Assembly (NCBI GenBank): GCA_025370845.1 | Contig: JAMXFF010000008.1 | Coordinates: forward strand, 1 to 64,000 | Length of the DNA stretch: 64,000 nucleotides | Source of the DNA: Laspinema palackyanum D2a | GTDB taxonomy: Bacteria; Cyanobacteriota; Cyanobacteriia; Cyanobacteriales; Laspinemataceae | Direction of reading: 5' to 3' | In this document: piece by piece, positions 27,244 to 36,305 of the stretch | Numbering within the stretch: the stretch's first letter is position 1 | Layout of the letters: every line of letters begins with the position of its first letter | Translations under genes and position numbers: made by a program | Notes under the pieces: model-generated | The model's input: the letters and a program-made list of their open reading frames with translations, nothing else | Databases searched by the model: none | Told to the model about the DNA's origin: nothing

Positions 27244-28116
27244 ATGGAAGCTATGGAATTAGAATCAAACCCGGTACAAGTGATTGTGATGATGACCGGG
27301 GGTCATCAATATGAACTGTCTTTAACGGCAGATGCCCCGTTGCTGCAAGAGTTATTTCAAGCGTTAAGCAATCGAGGCAAAAATGGCGGAAAAGATGTAT
27401 TTAAAATTCCCAATGAAGAGGATGGATCTTGTTTGTACATTCCTCGGGATGCGATCGCCGCGATCGCCACAGTTCCTCCCATCCCAGTGCAATCCCTCAA
27501 CTTACAAGCGCCATCGCGACAACCGGAACCCACTCCCTCACCCCCCCAGCAACTCATTGAATCCAGTATTGTGCAACTGGATAATTTTCTCAATCCAGCA
27601 GAGTATCAGGAACTGATGGAGACGGTTTTTCCCCAGGAAGGGACCGCCTCTAGCGGGATTCAATTGCCGACGCCTCAATCCTTTGAACTTTCGCGAGAAG
27701 TGCTGTTACACCGGGTGCAAATAATGCTTCCCGATGTGCTGATTCAGTTGGGATTAGAGGGGTTTCCCTTAACGGCAATGGAAGCAGAGGATATTCCGAA
27801 TCATGCCACTGAGGGACAGGGAATTGCTACCGATGGAAATAGTCCTGAAACTGCTTTAAGGGTGGTGAATTTCTGTTACTTTTTCTATCAAACACCGAAA
27901 CCGTTTACCGGAGGAGAAGTGCGAGTTTATGATAGTCAGATTGTGAATAATCACCTGAGTATCGCACAATCCTATAAAACCGTGGAACCGCGTCAGAATA
28001 GTATTGTGTTTTTCTTAACCAGCAATGCTTATGAAGTGCTGCCGGTACATCCGAACTCCCCTGCATTTGGCGATCGCTGTTTTCGGGTGAGAGGATGGAT
28101 GGGGCGATCGGGTTAA
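27244..28116 (+). CDS. Prolyl-4-hydroxylase-fold protein with degenerate active site
   Basis: From ATG 27244 the protein is 290 aa. The GGHQ domain (residues about 10-85) is followed by a Pro-rich linker (PEPTPSPPQQ) and a P4H-type 2OG-Fe(II) oxygenase fold. Aligned with the next gene, the expected HxD motif is ATDGN (His replaced by Ala195, Asp197 kept) and the distal His is Tyr263 (AYEVLPV). Iron binding should be lost, so it is probably a pseudoenzyme or binding partner. ATG 27253 is an alternative start. It belongs to the same likely operon and is followed by an inverted-repeat element. Confidence 0.75.
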   Translation: MEAMELESNPVQVIVMMTGGHQYELSLTADAPLLQELFQALSNRGKNGGKDVFKIPNEEDGSCLYIPRDAIAAIATVPPIPVQSLNLQAPSRQPEPTPSPPQQLIESSIVQLDNFLNPAEYQELMETVFPQEGTASSGIQLPTPQSFELSREVLLHRVQIMLPDVLIQLGLEGFPLTAMEAEDIPNHATEGQGIATDGNSPETALRVVNFCYFFYQTPKPFTGGEVRVYDSQIVNNHLSIAQSYKTVEPRQNSIVFFLTSNAYEVLPVHPNSPAFGDRCFRVRGWMGRSG

Positions 28117-28127
28117 CTGGGTTTAAC

Positions 28128-28308
28128 CTGAGATCTTGCACCTGTTGCAACAACCGGCGGGGGATAAATCCCCCGCCTAACAGCTAAAGTCGGTTGAAAC
28201 CGACTGAAAATACTACGGTATAAGACTTGCAGTCGGTTTTTAACCGACTTTAGCTAGGAGGCGGGGGATTTATCCCCCGCCGGTGTTGAGAATGGTGCAA
28301 GATCTCAG
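28128..28308. mobile_element. MITE-like element with 15-bp terminal inverted repeats
   Basis: CTGAGATCTTGCACC (28128-28142) is the exact inverse of 28294-28308. Inside, each arm holds a CCGGCGGGGG/CCCCCGCCGG hairpin and an AGTCGGTT/AACCGACT hairpin, so the 181-bp element folds on itself almost entirely. It has no coding capacity. Partial copies of its interior (family B) occur at 29.3, 34.6 and 54.9-55.2 kb. Confidence 0.7.
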
Positions 28309-28357
28309 TTTAACTCAATTTACCCGCGTCTTACAGTTCAACTATAAACTTCAACGT

Positions 28358-29266
28358 ATGACATCAAATATCACTGAGACAGAAACCGTTCATGTAATGC
28401 TACTAATTGCCGGGGGACATCAGTGTGAATTGTCCCTGGCAGCAGATGCGCCATTGTTGCAAGATATCCTAGAAGCGATCGCCCTCCGTTCTCACCCTGA
28501 GCGATCGCAACCGAATAAACTGTTCCAGATACCGATGGAAGATGGCGGACCTACGTTATACTTTCCCAGTCGTTCCATCGTGGCGATCGCCACCGATCCG
28601 CCGGTTCCCCTGCCAGAAATTGCCCCAGAACCCGAACCCATTCAGCGATCGGCAGCAACAACCCCACCGATATTAATCAAATCCCGGTTCCTCAAAATCC
28701 AGAACTTTTTAAGCGAAGCCGAAAACCAAAGGATTCTCAACTATGTGATAGACAATCAGCGAGAATTTGAGGATAGTAAAGTCGGCATTGATGACCCCAC
28801 CTATCGGAAATCCAAAATCTTCTATTACTTCGAGGAATTCGGGGACCTGATTCGAGAACGAATCAAACAAAACCTTCCCCAAGTTAGAGAAAATTTGGGA
28901 ATTCCCCCCTTTGAAATTGCCGAAATCGAATCCCAAATCACCGCCCACAACGACGGACATTATTACAAAGCTCATAATGATAACGGCGATGAAGTCACCG
29001 CCACTCGAACCATCAGTTACATCTACTACTTCCACCGAGAACCCAAACCCTTTAGCGGGGGAGAATTACGGATGTACGATACCTGGAAACTGGGGGAAAC
29101 CACCTATTCCCTAGCAGAAACCTATACCGACATCCCCCCCACCAACAACAGCATCGTCTTCTTTGTGAGTAACTGTTGTCATGAAGTCCGGCCTATTATT
29201 TGCCCCTCTAAAGACTTTAAAAATAGCCGATTTACCCTCAATGGATGGATTAGAAAAGTGGGGTAA
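28358..29266 (+). CDS. Prolyl-4-hydroxylase-like 2OG-Fe(II) oxygenase with GGHQ N-terminal domain
   Basis: The protein (302 aa from ATG 28358) has the shared N-terminal domain (VHVMLLIAGGHQCELSLAAD, LFQIPMEDG, TLYFPSRSIVAIATDP), a linker and a P4H fold. The iron site is intact: His206 and Asp208 in AHNDNGD, His275 in CCHEVRP, and Arg291 for 2-oxoglutarate. SYIYYFHREPKPFSGGELR is a typical P4H core. A GTG start at 28283 would lie in the inverted-repeat element and is rejected. It is the catalytically complete paralogue of the previous gene; its substrate is unknown. Confidence 0.83.
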   Translation: MTSNITETETVHVMLLIAGGHQCELSLAADAPLLQDILEAIALRSHPERSQPNKLFQIPMEDGGPTLYFPSRSIVAIATDPPVPLPEIAPEPEPIQRSAATTPPILIKSRFLKIQNFLSEAENQRILNYVIDNQREFEDSKVGIDDPTYRKSKIFYYFEEFGDLIRERIKQNLPQVRENLGIPPFEIAEIESQITAHNDGHYYKAHNDNGDEVTATRTISYIYYFHREPKPFSGGELRMYDTWKLGETTYSLAETYTDIPPTNNSIVFFVSNCCHEVRPIICPSKDFKNSRFTLNGWIRKVG

Positions 29267-29275
29267 AGGGTGAGT

Positions 29276-29338
29276 TGCAACAACCGGCGGGGGTTCAAAC
29301 CCCCGCCTCATAGCTAAAGTCGGATAAATCCGACTGAC
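29276..29338. repeat. Half unit of the family B repeat
   Basis: CAACAACCGGCGGGGGTTCA, then the CCCCCGCC arm, TAGCTAAAGTCGG and a CCGACT arm follow the oxygenase gene. This is one arm of the element seen whole at 28128-28308. Confidence 0.7.
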
Positions 29339-29467
29339 AGATAGTTTCTAACCGATTAGAATTATAACAACAGTCCCAAACCCCTCCCCTCCCAATCCTC
29401 CCCTCAGTGAAAATCAGTGTAATCTGTGGTTTAATAAATCTATCAACCCCAAACCGGAGAACAGCAG

Positions 29468-32416
29468 ATGTGGCGCAAACTGTGGCGGTGGCTGAAACAA
29501 ATCTATCACTCCCTACAACAACGATTCCAAAAACCGGAACCGCCACCGCCACCGCGTCAAATCCCCGATATCGAATGCGAGATAAAATTCATGCAGCCTC
29601 CTGTTGTGGAAGTTGAGCAGACAGGGGAGGTGCACGAGAAAGATGAGGCAGAGGTATGGTATCAGCGAGGGAAGGAACAATATGACAGGGGGAATTTTAC
29701 CGAAGCCCTTGCCTCATACAATGAAGCAATCCGCCTTAAGCCCGATTACCCCGATGCTTATAACGGGACAGGGGCAGCGGAGTATAACTTAGGACAATAT
29801 AAGGATGCCATTGCCTCATTTAATGAAGCCATCCGCCTCAAACCCGATTTCTCTGATGCTTATTCTAATCGAGGGATAGCGCAGGCTAACTTACGACAAT
29901 ATGAGGATGCCATTGCCTCATTTAATGAAGCCATCCGCGTCCAATTGGATAACCCCTATGCTTATAACGGTCGAGGGTTAGAGCAGTATAACTTAGGGCA
30001 ATATAAGGATGCCATTGCCTCATTTAATGAAGCAATTCGCTTCAAACCCGATTTCTCCCCTGCTTATTGCAACCGAGGGGCAGCGCAGCATCAATTAGGA
30101 CAAAATGAGGATGCCATTGCCTCATTTAATGAAGCGATATACCTCCAACCCAATTACGCCCATGCTTATTGCAACCGAGGGTTAGCGCAGCATCAATTAG
30201 GACAACATGAGGATGCCATTGCCTCATTCAATGAAGTGATATGCCTCCAACCCAATTACGCCGATGCTTATTGCAACCGAGGGTTAGCGCAGGTTAACTT
30301 AGGACAATATGAGGATGCCATTGCCTCATTTAATGAATCAATCCGCCTCCAACCCAATTACGCCGATGCTTATTGCAACCGAGGGTTAGCGCAGGTTAAC
30401 TTAGGACAATATGAGGATGCCATTGCCTCTTTTGATTTTGCCTTAACTCTAAAACGGGAGCATTGGCAAACGTGGGTAAATCGAGGCACTGCCGCAGGAA
30501 TAGTACAAACGAGCAATTCACCGAGCAATTCACCTTATATGTCCTCTGCCCTCGCTATCCTAAACCCTGACTTGAACCTGAGAGGATTTGAGGGCAAATT
30601 GGCAAGTTATCAGGAAGGGTTGAAGTATTGCCCGAAAGATACCCATCCGGAAGGGTGGGGGATGTTGCATTTTCAAATCGGCGATACTTATTATTTCCGA
30701 TCGCGCAAAAACCCCACAACCCGCCACCCAGACTTACAAACCGCACGCACCTATTATGACTTCGCCCTGGAAACCCTCACCGAAACTACCTATCCCGAAA
30801 ATCATTTAAAAGTCTTGCGGCGATTGATTCGTGTATTACTGGGTTTAGAGGAAACGGAACAAGCACAGGAGTTGAAACGGAGGGGAACTGATGTCTTACG
30901 ACGGTTAGTCGAGGAATGTCGCAGTCCCGGCAAACAACGCCAACTCGCCTTGGAATTTGCTGATTTTTATCAATTAACCGTGGATTTGTGGGTGCAACAA
31001 GGGGATGTGGTGCAGGCATTGGAAGTGGCGGAGGCGGGGAAAAATGCCTGTTTGTCTTGGTTGCTGGATGGCAGGGGGGATGCCGTGGCAGAACCGAATT
31101 GGCAGCAGATTCGGCAGTTGTTGCAGGGTCAGACTGCGGTGGTGTATTGGCATCTGAGTCCCTACGCCCTCACTACGTTTATTCTCAAACCGGATGACGA
31201 TGAACCCCGGGTGTTGCGGCAATCCCAGTTTCAGGACCAATCCGGGTATCAGGGGAACTTGCTGAAGTTGGAAACCTGGATTAAGGAGTGGAATCAAGCG
31301 TATAGTCGCGATAAAGGCAGCAAAACCAGCGCACAATCGACCAGTTGGCGCCAGTCTTTGCCGAAACAACTCGACTGCCTCGCCAAGATTCTCCAGATTT
31401 CCGCAATTTTAGAGGAGTTGGAGGGTTGCCAAGGATATCACCGTCTGATTCTGATTCCGCACAAAGACTTGCATCGCCTTCCCCTCCATGCCTTATTTTT
31501 CAACAGTGATGGGTTCCCCCAGAGTTGCGCCATCACCTATCTCCCGAGTGCAGCATTTGGATTGAGTCGGTTAGATGCTAATCCATCTCATTTTATTGGT
31601 AGTATCGGGGAAGAAGAATCCTTCCAACCCGATGAAGAACCCCCCCAACCCCCCCTTGCTAAGGGGGGGCTTTTCGGTTCTCTACTCAGTATCGAAAATC
31701 CCAAAAGTCTCATCAAAGATAGAGACGGTTCATCCAAATCCCTCGCCGCCCTTCCCGCAGCAGATGCCGAATCCGAGATGATTTCCCGCCTGTTTCCCGC
31801 TTCCACCCGCCTTGGGGAAAGCGACGCCACTAAATCAGCGGTAATTGCTGCCTTGCAACAGTCTCATACTGTTATCCACTTTACGGGACATGGGGAGTAT
31901 GAATCTGCCGAACCCCTTGCCTCTAAGTTGTTTCTGAGTGGTGAGGATCGACTTCAGGTTAAAGACATTATCAAACTGAACCTCCATAGCTATCAACTGA
32001 TCTCCCTTTCCGCCTGCGAAACTGCTGTCACCGGCAACCCAACAATTACCAGCGAATATGTGGGATTAACCAGTGCATTCCTGCGATCTGGAGTCGGTTC
32101 GGTGCTTAGTACCCTCTGGCAAGTCCAATCTGACGCCAGTACCTTATTCGCCCTCTATTTCTACCAGCAATTACAACAAGGACATCCCTACCCCGTCGCC
32201 TTTACTGCAACTCAAAAATGGCTGAAAAGTGTTACTAAGGAAGACTTATCCCTGTGGTGTCAGCAACAGATTGAGGAACTAGACAAACATCCCCCAGTCC
32301 CTCGCGGGATTCGGCGCTGTTTCACCAGTTGGCAGAAAGATCTTGATACAATGGAGAAAAATCCCCCCTTTGCCGATCCTTATGATTGGGCATCCTTTAC
32401 CCTTTACGGATTATGA
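29468..32416 (+). CDS. TPR-CHAT protease
   Basis: The 982-aa protein starts with a basic stretch, then eight near-identical TPR units of 34 aa (residues about 62-330, each AIASFNEAIRLKP-like), a helical middle, and a C-terminal CHAT (caspase-HetF associated with TPRs) domain from about 620. The caspase-like dyad is present: His808 in HFTGHGEY and Cys850 in SACETAVTG. CHAT proteins cleave partner proteins on cue from the repeat domain, as in Craspase and gasdermin operons. A low-complexity insert (PPQPPLAKGG, about 725-735) carries a repeat-like DNA tract. The next gene overlaps its stop by 4 nt. Confidence 0.9.
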   Translation: MWRKLWRWLKQIYHSLQQRFQKPEPPPPPRQIPDIECEIKFMQPPVVEVEQTGEVHEKDEAEVWYQRGKEQYDRGNFTEALASYNEAIRLKPDYPDAYNGTGAAEYNLGQYKDAIASFNEAIRLKPDFSDAYSNRGIAQANLRQYEDAIASFNEAIRVQLDNPYAYNGRGLEQYNLGQYKDAIASFNEAIRFKPDFSPAYCNRGAAQHQLGQNEDAIASFNEAIYLQPNYAHAYCNRGLAQHQLGQHEDAIASFNEVICLQPNYADAYCNRGLAQVNLGQYEDAIASFNESIRLQPNYADAYCNRGLAQVNLGQYEDAIASFDFALTLKREHWQTWVNRGTAAGIVQTSNSPSNSPYMSSALAILNPDLNLRGFEGKLASYQEGLKYCPKDTHPEGWGMLHFQIGDTYYFRSRKNPTTRHPDLQTARTYYDFALETLTETTYPENHLKVLRRLIRVLLGLEETEQAQELKRRGTDVLRRLVEECRSPGKQRQLALEFADFYQLTVDLWVQQGDVVQALEVAEAGKNACLSWLLDGRGDAVAEPNWQQIRQLLQGQTAVVYWHLSPYALTTFILKPDDDEPRVLRQSQFQDQSGYQGNLLKLETWIKEWNQAYSRDKGSKTSAQSTSWRQSLPKQLDCLAKILQISAILEELEGCQGYHRLILIPHKDLHRLPLHALFFNSDGFPQSCAITYLPSAAFGLSRLDANPSHFIGSIGEEESFQPDEEPPQPPLAKGGLFGSLLSIENPKSLIKDRDGSSKSLAALPAADAESEMISRLFPASTRLGESDATKSAVIAALQQSHTVIHFTGHGEYESAEPLASKLFLSGEDRLQVKDIIKLNLHSYQLISLSACETAVTGNPTITSEYVGLTSAFLRSGVGSVLSTLWQVQSDASTLFALYFYQQLQQGHPYPVAFTATQKWLKSVTKEDLSLWCQQQIEELDKHPPVPRGIRRCFTSWQKDLDTMEKNPPFADPYDWASFTLYGL
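29660..30440 (+). repeat. 102-bp tandem DNA repeats coding the TPR array
   Basis: About eight units of 102 bp contain GATGCCATTGCCTCATTTAA and GCTTATTGCAACCGAGGG in nearly unchanged form, showing recent homogenisation of the sensor part of the TPR-CHAT gene. Confidence 0.88.
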
Positions 32417-32868
32417 AAGATTCAGACGCCTTAATTTTTCAAGCTTTTCTGGCTGCACTCACCCAGTTAGACTCGGCATTACCTGATGCCGTCCAATCCC
32501 AACTCAACCAAATCGCTGCCTTCCTGGATAGCGATCGCCTGGAGGAAATCGCCGAAGAGTATCCTCCCTTAAAATCGATTTATGAAGATGCGCATGGTTG
32601 GTTATTCAAACATGGCAACCAACAGCGCAAGGGATTAGATACTATCCCTGATGCTTCTTGGCAAAAGGAGAATACCGCTTCCCTCACCCTCGATAATACC
32701 TCCAAGAAAAGTGGCGATTCTACTCCCTTAACGGATATGCTGCCCAATATCCAGGAAGGACTGAAAAATAATGAGGAGTTAGTCCAAATTACTAAACAGG
32801 TATGTCAAAGTAGCGACTCGGTAGACTCGGCCAAAGTGGCCCTATTTGGCTACATTCAAATTGCCTAA
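32413..32868 (+). CDS. Small acidic protein coupled to the CHAT gene
   Basis: I do not recognise this 151-aa protein. It is mostly helical (ALIFQAFLAALTQLDSALPD, VQSQLNQIAAFLDSDRLEEI), with a low-complexity Ser/Thr-rich middle (DTIPDASWQKENTASLTLDN) that could be an exposed loop. ATG 32413 overlaps the stop of the CHAT gene (ATGA), so translation is coupled and equal dosage is likely. By analogy with other CHAT operons it could be an adaptor, regulator or cleaved substrate; that is inference. Confidence 0.7.
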   Translation: MKDSDALIFQAFLAALTQLDSALPDAVQSQLNQIAAFLDSDRLEEIAEEYPPLKSIYEDAHGWLFKHGNQQRKGLDTIPDASWQKENTASLTLDNTSKKSGDSTPLTDMLPNIQEGLKNNEELVQITKQVCQSSDSVDSAKVALFGYIQIA

Positions 32869-32978
32869 TTTTCTATCAAGCTTGTCCACATTCTATGATG
32901 CGGAACCGATTTGAGTCGAGATGAAGGTAGCCCTTTTCCCGCCTGCTTTAGCCGTTATTCCCCCAAACTGGATCAACC

Positions 32979-34382
32979 ATGAGTGAATGCGATCGCCTAA
33001 TTTATATTAATATTGACCGATTCCTCTATGATCTTGCCGAAGGTTTGGGGCAATCCGATGAAAATATTCAGAAAAATTGCCAGAATTTTTGGCAAAAAAT
33101 CTATGGAGAAACGTTTCCTAATGAAAAATTAGCCGATATCAAGGCAAGTCAAGCCTTAACCGCCGATTATCGGAATTTGCTGACAAGGCAATACGAACCC
33201 TTTGCTTCAAATTATGATGGATATTACTATCCGGTAAAAATCGGTGACACCTACGCCCTCCTGATGGAATGTGCCGGAAAAATAGTCTCGGAAACGGAAA
33301 AATCTACCCCCAAGGATATCAAGAAACAAATTCCCTGGATTAAAAGCATTCTCGATTCGCAACTGCACCCATTTCCCGCAACCATTGGGGAGAGTTGGTT
33401 AATCTGGGGACAGCTTGCCAGTGACACCCTTGATCCGGACTCTCTGGAAACAATCGCTAAAACCTGTTACGAAAGTTTGGGGATTTTTCCAACTTCCAAA
33501 TGGGACCGAGATTTTAAGAATGCTGGAGAATTTCAAGGGGTCAAGTTTTATGAACTCTGGCGCGTTCCTGGCGATAGCGGCAATCTTAACCAAAACTACC
33601 ATTTATTAATCTGCCTTTTTCCCCACAACAGCGGCACATTCATGGTAAACAATCCGCAGTTCCAGCAAATGATTACGAGTATTTTACCCCTATTTATTGA
33701 GTTATTTCACTTTCGCAATAAAATAATTTGGGCTTACACCCAAAGTCGGCAACTCAAAGTCCAGATGAAACAAGCCTCTCAAGAGATTCAAGCCATCATA
33801 AACGGATTACCGCAACAAGTAAAATCTACACGACTTGATCTCAAAGAGATGCAAATTACTCTACAAAAATGCTTGACAATTTTCTCGGTTTATGCAAGCC
33901 GTATTAGCGAGTTGGAAGAACAGCAACAGACAATTGCCACTAACTTACACAACTATAAAAAGCAACTCACCATCATGCCTGAAGCCCTCGATCACAAATG
34001 CAAAGGCGATAGAAGTTTCCAGTTTTTAAACAGATTCAGCAAATACACTCAGGAGAAATATATCCCCCAGATTCAAGCGGATCTCGGCAGTTTAAGTGCA
34101 GAATTGCGTTTACTGGAAAATGCGATTAAAACCATTGAAGGCATCATCCAACTGGAACAAACCAAAAGCGATCGCGCTTTAAGCGAAACCGTGGCGATCG
34201 CTACCGTGGGACTGGGACTGAGTGCGATTACCGCCACCGTTGTCTCCACTCAACAACCTCCAAGGGGCGATCGCTTTTTTATGCTAACGCCACCCTTCTT
34301 GTGGAGTATTGGCATCCTGTCCCCCTTTGTCATCTGGTTACTGCTGCGCTTGTGTCGTCCTTTTCGGGGAGGGAAAAATTGA
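32979..34382 (+). CDS. Coiled-coil protein with two C-terminal membrane segments
   Basis: The family is not recognised. The 467-aa protein has a globular N-terminal 245 residues (LIYINIDRFLYDLAEGLG, DGYYYPVKIGD, ESWLIWGQLASDTLD), a long coiled coil (about 250-395: QLKVQMKQASQEIQAII, RISELEEQQQTIATNL) and two hydrophobic segments near 402-422 and 436-457. The order soluble domain, coiled coil, helical hairpin suits an inner-membrane effector released or triggered by proteolysis. It lies 110 bases after the small protein on the same strand and is probably the third gene of the CHAT operon. Confidence 0.72.
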   Translation: MSECDRLIYINIDRFLYDLAEGLGQSDENIQKNCQNFWQKIYGETFPNEKLADIKASQALTADYRNLLTRQYEPFASNYDGYYYPVKIGDTYALLMECAGKIVSETEKSTPKDIKKQIPWIKSILDSQLHPFPATIGESWLIWGQLASDTLDPDSLETIAKTCYESLGIFPTSKWDRDFKNAGEFQGVKFYELWRVPGDSGNLNQNYHLLICLFPHNSGTFMVNNPQFQQMITSILPLFIELFHFRNKIIWAYTQSRQLKVQMKQASQEIQAIINGLPQQVKSTRLDLKEMQITLQKCLTIFSVYASRISELEEQQQTIATNLHNYKKQLTIMPEALDHKCKGDRSFQFLNRFSKYTQEKYIPQIQADLGSLSAELRLLENAIKTIEGIIQLEQTKSDRALSETVAIATVGLGLSAITATVVSTQQPPRGDRFFMLTPPFLWSIGILSPFVIWLLLRLCRPFRGGKN

Positions 34383-34640
34383 TTTTGCCTCATGCGGAAG
34401 GGACCCCCCCAACCCGATGGCGTTGCTAAGGGGGGGAGTTGGATTTAGTCGAGATTTGCCGAGGGGGGGAGTTGGATTTGAGGGGGGAAATTTTAGGAAT
34501 TCTGAGAAAGATGCCATCAACAATGACATCAACAATCAGTAAATTCCATCGGTTTCTAAAAACCCTATTTCAAAACATTAATCTTCAGTCGGTTTCAACC
34601 GACTTTAGCTATGAGGCGCGGGTTTAAACCCGCGCCGGTG
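34380..34640. repeat. Intergenic repeats: GGGGGG tract and family B half element
   Basis: 34400-34490 repeats GGGGGGAGTTGGATTT. 34579-34637 is a family B arm (AGTCGGTTTCAACCGACTTT, then GGCGCGGGTTTAAACCCGCG), here with the GC stem altered on both sides so that pairing is kept. Confidence 0.65.
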
Positions 34641-34644
34641 CTCT

Positions 34645-35895
34645 TCAAACCTCAATTACCTTATCCCGCTTCAACAGCAAATTCGCGACAACCATCCCCA
34701 CAATTGCCAAGAATATCATCGGATAAAAGGCATAAGTATAGCTGCCAAACCAATCGCGAATTTGTCCCGCAATTAGGGTTCCTGACAAGGCACCCACGCC
34801 ATAAGCCGTAAACACAATGCCGTAATTTTGAGCATAGTTATCCGGATTAAATAGGCGCAAAGTAGTCGTTGGTGCGATCGCTAACCATCCGCCTAGAGAT
34901 GCCCAAAATAGGCAAAAGGCAATCAAATAGGTTGCAACTTGTCCCTCTTTGACATTCAGCATCAATAGGCAGGCAATTAACACGAGGGTATAAGAAACCA
35001 TCGCCACATAACGGGGTTTAAAGCGATCGGTTAACCAGCCAAATAGGGGGCGACTGATGCCATTAAATAGGGCAAATAATGAGACACTGCTGGCAGCTAA
35101 TGCCGGGTCAATCTTAATCATTTCCTCCCCGACGGGACTAGAAATTCCGATCGCACTCAATCCGACAAAGGTGCCGATGCTGTAGCAAATCCACAGTCCA
35201 TAAAAGGACCGACTTTTCAGCAAATTCCCGGGATAGGCGCTGGGGACGGCACAGGAGGCTGCCGTAAGCGGTTGTGCCGGTTGCCAGTCTTTGGGTGGCA
35301 TTTTTAGAGTCGTGGCGATCGCCAGAATAATTAAGGTAAAGGCAATCCCTAAAATCCGCAAGGTTTCTCGCACACTATAGGCATCAATTAACCCTTTCGC
35401 CAGGGGTGCAGTGATTAAAGGAGAGAGTCCAAATCCAATAATGGTTAACCCCACCGCTAATCCTTTTTTATCGGGAAACCAGCGCGCCACGACTGCCATT
35501 GGTACCCCATAAGCAATTCCCACCCCAGTCCCGGCAATCAATCCGTAGGTGAGGGTCATTGCTAGAATATTGTTGGCAAAACTCGAAAGAATGTAACCCA
35601 CTCCAACAATAATTCCTCCGATCGCCGTAACAATTCTTGAGCCAATTCGGGTAATATAAAACCCGGCAATGGGCATCATGACGGCATAAAAAACCAAGGC
35701 AACCGTATAGGGTAACAAACTTTCGGTTGCGCCAATGTTCAGTTCCCCTTCTAAGGGTTTTCTAAACACACTCCAAGAGTAAACACTCCCCAAACACAGT
35801 AAAACGCTCATTCCCAGTGGAATCATTAACCATCTGCCCTGTTGTGCAGGCAGTCCAAATAGGGTTAATTCTGAGCGATCGTGAGTGATATTCAT
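34645..35895 (-). CDS. MFS transporter, OFA (oxalate/formate antiporter-like) family
   Basis: The 416-aa protein has about 12 hydrophobic segments and OFA-type features: SVYSWSVFRKPLE in the first loop, GVGYILSSFANN and GLIAGTGVGIAYGVPMAV, WFPDKKGLAVGL between segments 4 and 5, and NGISRPLFGWLTDRF in the second half. It moves an organic anion across the cytoplasmic membrane; family members carry oxalate, formate or other monocarboxylates, and the substrate cannot be told here. ATG 35895 follows GGGAG at 9 bases. It is monocistronic and divergent from the DUF1206 gene. Confidence 0.85.
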   Translation of the reverse strand: MNITHDRSELTLFGLPAQQGRWLMIPLGMSVLLCLGSVYSWSVFRKPLEGELNIGATESLLPYTVALVFYAVMMPIAGFYITRIGSRIVTAIGGIIVGVGYILSSFANNILAMTLTYGLIAGTGVGIAYGVPMAVVARWFPDKKGLAVGLTIIGFGLSPLITAPLAKGLIDAYSVRETLRILGIAFTLIILAIATTLKMPPKDWQPAQPLTAASCAVPSAYPGNLLKSRSFYGLWICYSIGTFVGLSAIGISSPVGEEMIKIDPALAASSVSLFALFNGISRPLFGWLTDRFKPRYVAMVSYTLVLIACLLMLNVKEGQVATYLIAFCLFWASLGGWLAIAPTTTLRLFNPDNYAQNYGIVFTAYGVGALSGTLIAGQIRDWFGSYTYAFYPMIFLAIVGMVVANLLLKRDKVIEV

Positions 35896-36305
35896 CACTG
35901 CTAACTCCCTTTTAGAGATAATTCTAGTGGATTTCTATCGGTTCGTTGCTGATTTTTATGGTTTAGCTCGTTTCTATAGAGTTTCTTTTATCAGAGTTGA
36001 ATCCTCTGATTGCTTCCCCTTTACTTTATCACGATTTGCACCCCTCTATATCATGAAAAATCATGAAAACTTGATTTTTCCCGAGGCAGGAGTATAGGCG
36101 ATCGCCCTCGGGGGGGATTCGGTTCTCCCGGCAACGACTGCCCCAAATTTGAGCCTTTTGATAGAGGTGGGATTGAATCTATTTCGATATCCTAGGGATA
36201 ATCACCTTGAAACTTAGCAGCTCAAACCTTTCCCCAGGGAATTCTTTCGGTTGCTTCATTCAGGAATCTCCTGTTTAAAATAACCCCTTAAAACTAATAT
36301 ACATC
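35896..36305. other. Divergent intergenic region
   Basis: About 410 bases between the MFS and DUF1206 genes. Both promoters must lie here; no distinctive site or repeat was seen apart from one GCGATCGC (about 36099). Confidence 0.5.

Noticed and set aside
32979..34382. Gasdermin as the CHAT partner
   Set aside because: The protein is too long, has a coiled coil and two C-terminal membrane segments, and shows no N-terminal gasdermin-like pattern, so it was left as an unrecognised effector candidate.
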